From Apirhabdus apintestini (lineage in GTDB: Bacteria > Pseudomonadota > Gammaproteobacteria > Enterobacterales > Enterobacteriaceae), in the NCBI GenBank assembly GCA_033977085.1, contig CP138906.1, positions 248,001 through 312,000 on the forward strand: a DNA stretch of 64,000 nucleotides, read 5' to 3'. The position numbers and the translations under genes were made by a program. The notes below the pieces were generated by a model, which saw only the letters and a list, made by a program, of their open reading frames with translations, was not told the DNA's origin and ran no database searches. This document shows positions 58,513 to 64,000 of the stretch, in pieces; the stretch's first letter is position 1, and each line of letters opens with the position of its first letter.

Positions 58513-60295
58513 GAGCCGTCTCCTTGTTCTCGGCGGCATCCGCCTCGGCGCCGTAAACGCGCTTAGCCGGCGGCAATTTAGTAATATTGACGTCGGTATA
58601 TTCCAGACGCGTGGTGCCGCCCGCATCGCGGAATGCCAGCGTATGTTTTAAATAGTTAACGTCGTCTCGTTCGGTACAGCCTTCATCCAGGCGCTGATGC
58701 GCGCCGCGCGACTCTTTACGCGCCATCGCCGAATGCGCCATGCACTCAGCAACGTTCAGGCCATGGCCAAGTTCCAGCGTATAAAGCAGGTCGGTATTAA
58801 ATACGCTGGAAGTATCAGAAACCCGCACCCGCTTAAAACGCTCCTGCAGTTCGGCCAGTTTATCGATAGTTTTCTGCATCAGTTCTGGCGTGCGATAAAT
58901 GCCGCAGCCTTCTTCCATCGACATGCCCATTTCATCGCGGATCTTCGCCCAGCTTTCGTTGCCTTCCTGATTAGCCAGCGCTTTCAGACGATGTTCGATA
59001 TCGTCCGCCTGGGCATTCAGCGCGCCGTCGCTAACAGCACCTGCCGTTGCCGCGCGTTCAATGGCCTGCTCTCCGGCCAAACGCCCGAATACCACCAGTT
59101 CGGCCAGCGAATTAGAACCAAGGCGGTTAGCGCCGTGCAGGCCGACAGAGGAACATTCGCCGACGGCAAACAGCCCCCGTATGCGGGTTTCGCAGTCAGG
59201 CGCAGTTTCGATGCCACCCATGGTGTAATGTGCGGTAGGGCGTACTGGAATCGGTTCTTTAACCGGATCGACGCCGACATAAGCCTTCGCCAGTTCGCAA
59301 ATGAATGGCAGGCGTTCCAGCAGCTTTTTCTCGCCGAGATGGCGTAAATCCAGATACACCACGTCGCCGCGCGGGGTCGCTACCGTATTCCCCTTGCGCC
59401 ATTCATGCCAGAAAGCCTGGGAAACTTTGTCGCGCGGGCCCAGCTCCATATATTTGTTTTTCGGCTCGCCCAGCGGAGTTTCCGGGCCCATGCCGTAATC
59501 CTGCAAATAGCGATAGCCATTTTTATTCACCAGAATGCCGCCTTCGCCGCGGCAGCCTTCTGTCATCAGAATGCCGGAGCCGGGCAGGCCGGTCGGATGA
59601 TACTGAACAAACTCCATATCACGCAGAGGAACGCCGTGGCTCAGCGCCATCCCCATGCCGTCACCGGTCACGATGCCGCCGTTGGTGTTATAGCGGTATA
59701 CGCGCCCCGCACCGCCCGTGGCCAGCACCACCGCATTAGCGCGAATTTGCACTAATTGCCCTTCCATCATATTCATGGCGACCAGGCCGCATGCGCGACC
59801 GTCGTCCACCAGCAAATCGAGCACGAAGTGCTCGTCAAAGCGCTGAATTTGCGGAAACTGCAGGGAAGTCTGGAACAGGGTATGCAGCATATGAAAGCCG
59901 GTCTTATCGGCGGCGAACCACGTGCGCTCGATTTTCATGCCGCCGAAGCGGCGCACGTTAACGGAACCGTCCGGGCGGCGGCTCCGAGGGCAGCCCCATT
60001 GTTCAAGCCGGGTCATCTCTTGCGGGCAGTGGTGAACGAAATAGTCGACGACATCCTGTTCGCACAGCCAGTCGCCGCCTGCCACGGTATCGTTAAAATG
60101 ATAATCGAAACTATCGTGATCCTGAGTGACGGCGGCGGAGCCTCCTTCTGCGGCGACCGTATGGCTGCGCATCGGATAGACTTTTGAGATTAAAGCGATT
60201 TTTGCCTGCGGGTTGGCCTGCGCTGCCGCAATGGCTGTGCGTAGGCCTGCGCCTCCGGCGCCTATGATGGCGAGATCGGCTTGAAAGGTATGCAC
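58505..60295 (-). CDS. frdA: fumarate reductase flavoprotein subunit FrdA
   Basis: This is a 596-residue catalytic subunit. The FAD dinucleotide motif is IIGAGGAGLRTA, and His45 in PMRSHTVAAEGG is the covalent flavin site. The catalytic region shows RPTAHYTMGGIE and the arginine segment GANRLGSNSLAELVVFG. The frame is intact and close to the E. coli length (602). frdABCD supports fumarate respiration and links with aspA and dcuA in this window. Confidence 0.97.
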   Translation of the reverse strand: MHTFQADLAIIGAGGAGLRTAIAAAQANPQAKIALISKVYPMRSHTVAAEGGSAAVTQDHDSFDYHFNDTVAGGDWLCEQDVVDYFVHHCPQEMTRLEQWGCPRSRRPDGSVNVRRFGGMKIERTWFAADKTGFHMLHTLFQTSLQFPQIQRFDEHFVLDLLVDDGRACGLVAMNMMEGQLVQIRANAVVLATGGAGRVYRYNTNGGIVTGDGMGMALSHGVPLRDMEFVQYHPTGLPGSGILMTEGCRGEGGILVNKNGYRYLQDYGMGPETPLGEPKNKYMELGPRDKVSQAFWHEWRKGNTVATPRGDVVYLDLRHLGEKKLLERLPFICELAKAYVGVDPVKEPIPVRPTAHYTMGGIETAPDCETRIRGLFAVGECSSVGLHGANRLGSNSLAELVVFGRLAGEQAIERAATAGAVSDGALNAQADDIEHRLKALANQEGNESWAKIRDEMGMSMEEGCGIYRTPELMQKTIDKLAELQERFKRVRVSDTSSVFNTDLLYTLELGHGLNVAECMAHSAMARKESRGAHQRLDEGCTERDDVNYLKHTLAFRDAGGTTRLEYTDVNITKLPPAKRVYGAEADAAENKETAHG

Positions 60296-60607
60296 GACAT
60301 TCCTCCGAGATAGTGTTCTGGTTGCGCTATCGGCTCCCCGAACGGTATGCGTCCTGACAGATAACGCGCGTCGCGGCAGGCGGGCGGCCTGCTACTTAAT
60401 GGGTAGTGAGTATATCCGGGTGATTCACAAGGAAATTTGATGTGTTCGATTTTTTTGTGGTAATTGAAACAAATACGATTTTAGAAATGATAATCCGGTC
60501 ACGAAATCACGTGAAATATCGGCCGCTGAAAACGAAGACCCGTGATTTGTGTCCATCCTGAGATACGAGTAGACTTCCGGACCTTATTTGTTTTTGGAGA
60601 GATAACC
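60296..60607. promoter_or_regulatory. divergent promoter region of frdABCD and epmA
   Basis: These 312 bases separate the divergent genes frdA and epmA and contain no gene. The frd promoter should carry FNR and NarL sites, but I find no match good enough to mark. The stretch near 60440-60490 is AT-rich and suits promoters. Confidence 0.5.
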
Positions 60608-61585
60608 ATGAGCGAAACGGCAACCTGGCAGCCGAGCGCATCCATCCCCACGCTACTTAAACGCGCAGTCGTTGTGGCGGAAATTCGCCGCTTCTTTGCC
60701 GATCGCGGAGTGCCTGAGGTGGAAACCCCTGCATGAGCCAAGCGACGGTAACGGACGTACATCTGTTTCCGTTTGAAACCCGTTTTGTTGGCCCCGGCCA
60801 CGCTGAGGGCACGCCTCTTTGGTTAATGACCAGCCCTGAATATCATATGAAACGCCTGCTGGCGGCGGGAAGCGGCCCGATTTATCAGCTTTGCCGCAGT
60901 TTTCGTAATGAAGAAATGGGGCGCTATCACAATCCCGAATTTACCATGCTGGAATGGTATCGCCCGTGCTATGACATGTACCGTCTGATGAATGAAGTGG
61001 ACGACCTGTTACAGCAAATCCCGGAAACAGAGGCGGCGGAAACGCTTTCTTATCAGCAGGCATTTCAGCGTTACCTGGAAATAGACCCGCTGTCCGTAGA
61101 GAAGGCGCAGTTACGGGAAGCCGCAGCTAAGCTGGATTTAAATAATGTGGCGGATAACGAAGAAGATCGCGATACGCTACTGCAGCTTTTATTTACCTTC
61201 GGCGTAGAACCCCACATTGGCAAAGAGCGCCCCACCTTTATTTATCACTTCCCGGCAACCCAGGCGGCGCTGGCATGCATTAGCCGGGAAGATCACCGGG
61301 TAGCGGAGCGGTTTGAAGTCTATTTTAAGGGCGTTGAACTGGCGAACGGTTTCCATGAAGCTGACCGACGCGCGCGAACAGCAGCAGCGTTTTGAACAGG
61401 ATAACCGCAATCGCGCGGCGCGCAGGTTACCGCAATATCCGGTTGATACACATCTGCTGGCAGCGCTGGAGGCTGGGCTACCGGACTGTTCCGGCGTGGC
61501 GCTTGGCGTAGATCGTTTAATTATGCTGGCGCTCGGTGCACAGAGCCTGGCAGAGGTGATGGCCTTCCCGGTCGACCGCGCGTAG
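60608..61585 (+). CDS. epmA: EF-P--(R)-beta-lysine ligase EpmA (two frameshifts)
   Basis: This class II lysyl-tRNA-synthetase-like enzyme of about 325 residues attaches (R)-beta-lysine to EF-P Lys34. Class II motif 2 is CRSFRNEEMGRYHNPEF, motif 3 DCSGVALGVDRLIML; the anticodon-binding domain is absent, as expected. Frameshifts: a missing base near 60730 (ACCCCTGCATG, for ETPCMSQ) and an extra A at 61356-61362 (CATGAAGCTGACC for CATGAGCTGACC, an AGCT site). The start is ATG 60608. The whole EF-P modification set (epmA, epmB, efp) is within 8 kb. Confidence 0.93.
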
Positions 61586-62997
61586 TATGATGCCCCGTGC
61601 AGGGCGCGACGACGCGCGCTCTGCCGTTCCCCAATGATAATCCCTATTATCGACCCACGCGGTAGCGGCGGTCACCCTCTCGCGCTCAGGTGTTCTGCGC
61701 CGCAGCGCGCATCGAAGATACGCATATAGCGCACCGCTAGCGCGGTTCATCTTTTCATCCCGCTGTCGTTGCCTTATGGCTTATGGCCTGAAAGGCAGGG
61801 CTAATACCTCCTTATCGGCTCTGCGTGAAAATGGATTCAGGTCCATGCCGGAGCACCGGTGGCGCACCGGGCATGAGTAAAATAGCCGCGTTTGTTTTCC
61901 CGCTGGCGCATATCGTGCCGACGCGGCCAGGCGTCAGCGCATTGGCTGATGCTTTATTCATTATCGCGCCCGAAACTCTGCGTTGTGCTATGTGCGACCC
62001 AGGAGCGTTAAAGGCCGGGTAGCGTGTGAATAACGTTTATCTTCAGTCGCTAATAAATAGGAAGGTTTATTGATGAAGGGTATCGCGCGGTGTTTTTCCG
62101 CTAATTGCTTAATTCCGCCGGGCGTTTTTACCCGGCGCAGTGAATATGATGTGTCCGGATCATCGCGCAATCAGTGTGATGAGATAAAAGCCAGGCGGGC
62201 GGACAACCCACATCGCACGTTGGGCGCGCGCTTCAAGCGCTGGAAGCAAGGCCGGTCCGTACACCGCTATCAGTTGGGGCAAACGACGGTCAAAGGTGAA
62301 GAGGAGCGGGCCAGGGCCATTGACAAGCGCCGCAGCCTCGGCATAACCCATGAGACGCTCGCGCCGCAGCGCGATACCTCCGCGCGCGTATTGCCGAAAA
62401 GCATTACCACTGCCAGTCGCAGCGGTGAGATGCCGCGCGCCCTGCCACGAGGTACTAGCCCTGAACGGACGCCGGCCTATGTGCATTACCGGTTGGAGCA
62501 GCCCTTATATGCCCGTGGGGAGACGCCTGAACCCGACCAGGTAGCGGGAAGAGCGCAGCCAGAACTTACTATCGCTCAGCCTACTACAAGGCTGACGGAA
62601 TCACGCGTATGCACACGCGGAACGCTGCCGGTTAAAGTAGATACGAATCGCGACGCTGGGCAAAACGCTTATCCGGCGGGAAGTGGGTGCGCATTAAGTG
62701 AAGGCGGAGCAAGGAGAAAGGACATCGTCTCCAGGTAGGGGGCGGAGTGGGCCGCGTCCAGTCATACGTTATCTTCCAGGTCGAAGAAGGCGGTGCGGTT
62801 TAACGCACTGGTGAAAGTAAGATAGCCGTTTCATCACGCGCTGAAAGCGCGATAATTCCCGGTTTGTCCGGGCGCTGCGATGAGAACCGGCTGTAGCGCT
62901 CCATTGCTGCCGTCGCCGCGCTTTTTGCACAAGGGCGCGCTACAGTGGCTGCGGCGGATAGCCTTTAGGCTTATCCGCCGCTGGATCGCGGGCAGGC
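61586..62997. other. 1.4-kb GC-rich region without a recognisable gene
   Basis: In E. coli this interval between epmA and mscM holds the amino-acid permease yjeM. Here no frame shows its helices. Open frames exist on both strands (for instance 62070-62738 plus, 62160-62486 minus), but they are rich in arginine, proline and threonine, overlap one another and lack ribosome sites. The region could be a decayed gene remnant or accumulated repeats. Confidence 0.5.
62951..62981. terminator. strong hairpin downstream of mscM
   Basis: GCGGCGGATA-GCCT-TT-AGGC-T-TATCCGCCGC forms a nearly perfect hairpin of about 14 bp. It lies 17 bases after the mscM stop. There is no clear U-tract, so it may be a processing or REP-like element as well as a terminator. 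Confidence 0.55.
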
Positions 62998-64000
62998 TTA
63001 CAGGCTCCCCGGCAGGCGGGCTTTTCTGCCCGTAGAGACCAGTGATTTCCCATTTTTAATGCCGTTCAGGCTTTCAAGGCGCATCTGAAAAGGCGGGAAG
63101 GGCATTTCCAGCCCGTGCTCACGGAAACCTTGTAGAATAAGCTGATGTATTTCGTGACGTAGCGGCATGCGATGCCCCATCTCGGCGGCATAGATACGCA
63201 GGCTCAAACAGTTGAATACCCTGCTGTAAATCCACCAAAAAGGCGTCCGGTGCCGGGGTGTCCAGCACCAGCGCGCAGCGCCGCGCGGCAGTCAGCAGTA
63301 TTTGGGTCACTTCTTCGCTATCGGCGTCCGTTGGGGCGGGAATCGTCAGAACTACGCGCGTAATCGGGTCGGAAAGCGACCAGTTAATAAACTGTTCAGT
63401 AATAAAAGCCTGATTAGGCACGATAATTTCTTTTCGATCCCAGTCGCTGATAGTTGTTGCGCGGGTGTTAATCTTCGTTACGCTGCCGGTCAGATCGCGA
63501 ATAGTGACGGTATCTCCGATGCGAATAGGCTTCTCAAACAGAATAATCAGCCCGGAGACGAAGTTAGCGAAAATCTGCTGTAGCCCAAACCCCAGCCCGA
63601 CCCCGAGCGCGGCGACCAGCCACTGAAGTTTCCCCACTCGATGCCTATCATCGAGAACCCTGCCAGCCCGCCAATCAGCATCAATATATATTTTGTGATA
63701 GTCGTAATGGCATAGCCGGTCCCGGGGGTCAGACTCAGATGCTGTAACAGCGCAAGTTCCAGCAGCGCGGGCAGGTTACGCACAAGCTGAGCGGTGATAA
63801 TAAAGACCAGCACGGCTATTAGCACCGCGCCAAGCGTAATCGGCTCCAGACTTTCCACGCCCTGTACGCTTGAGGTCACGTCCCACAGGGTAATATTTTC
63901 CAGAAACCCAAAGGCGGAATGGATTTCTGACCACAGTGCGATAACCGAAACCAGCGCTATCAGCATCAGCAGGCTTCTTACCAGGCGCAGTGAACTCTTG
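62998..64000 (-). CDS. mscM: miniconductance mechanosensitive channel MscM (YjeP), C-terminal part (two frameshifts)
   Basis: This is the MscS-like C-terminal third of a large channel protein (about 1100 residues in E. coli); the rest lies beyond the window. The pore-lining helix and beta domain are clear: LVAALGVGLGFGLQQIFANFVSGLIIL and KPIRIGDTVTI, then the alpha/beta domain with IIVPNQAFITEQFINWS. Frameshifts: an A-run near 63636 (GGGGAAACTT) and an AGCT-site insertion at 63199-63206 (GCAGGCTC for GCAGCTC). It ends at TAA 62998-63000. It protects against osmotic downshock. Confidence 0.9.

Noticed and set aside
62070..62738. 222-codon open frame after epmA
   Set aside because: Arg/Thr/Pro-rich, overlapped by frames on the other strand, no ribosome site and no recognisable domain.

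Overview
The window is chromosomal DNA of a member of the Enterobacteriaceae that is not E. coli itself. The right-hand 29 kb follows the familiar enteric order around 94 min of the E. coli map: tRNA-Phe, yjdC, dsbD, cutA, dcuA, aspA, fxsA, groES-groEL, yjeI, epmB/efp, ecnB, sugE (gdx), blc, frdDCBA, epmA, mscM. A lldP-lutABC L-lactate locus lies between yjeI and epmB. The GroEL, AspA and FrdA sequences look Cronobacter/Enterobacter-like, but I cannot fix the genus.

The left-hand 35 kb (from before position 1 to the tRNA-Phe gene at 35084-35159) is a horizontally acquired island. A P4-type integrase (33715-34909) lies beside the tRNA 3' end. From left to right it holds: (i) an IS66 element cutting off a YojI-like cyclic-peptide exporter gene; (ii) an export and regulation module of ABC ATPase, FtsX/MacB-type permease, LolA-like protein, outer-membrane beta-barrel, LytS-type kinase and LytTR response regulator (2344-8217); (iii) an IS21-family element; (iv) a compact biosynthetic operon (10633-21919) with ketoreductase, ACP, degenerate KS partner, KS, two adenylate-forming enzymes, phosphopantetheinyl transferase, methyltransferase, nicotianamine-synthase-like enzyme, citrate-synthase-like enzyme, hotdog dehydratase and two membrane proteins; (v) a small RHH-like protein and an HrgA-like protein; (vi) a type IC restriction locus with a PrrC anticodon nuclease (hsdM-hsdS-prrC-hsdR, 23672-32776) whose hsdS is split by a second IS21 copy; (vii) the integrase end.

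Four nearly identical IS100-like IS21-family copies (1954-1955 bp each) lie at 8648, 28869, 38133 and 49846. Each has its own 5-bp target duplication. They disrupt hsdS and lutA, separate the LytTR regulator from the biosynthetic operon, and sit between cutA and dcuA.

The main candidate for an undescribed system is the biosynthetic operon. It looks like a type II PKS/FAS chain builder (KSalpha, KSbeta, ACP, KR, DH, PPTase) coupled to a nicotianamine-synthase-like aminobutyrate transferase, a citrate-synthase-like condensing enzyme and two ANL ligases. The adjacent ABC/LolA/beta-barrel set is a plausible exporter and LytS/LytTR a plausible regulator. I do not recognise the product.

Quality warning: many genes, including the essential or highly conserved groEL, efp, epmA and frdD, carry single-base frameshifts. 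Nearly all fall either in homopolymer runs or at the tetranucleotide AGCT, mostly in the context CAGCTC/GAGCTG. I read most of them as sequence errors, with the AGCT class possibly reflecting base modification. Coordinates below span whole genes across such frameshifts.
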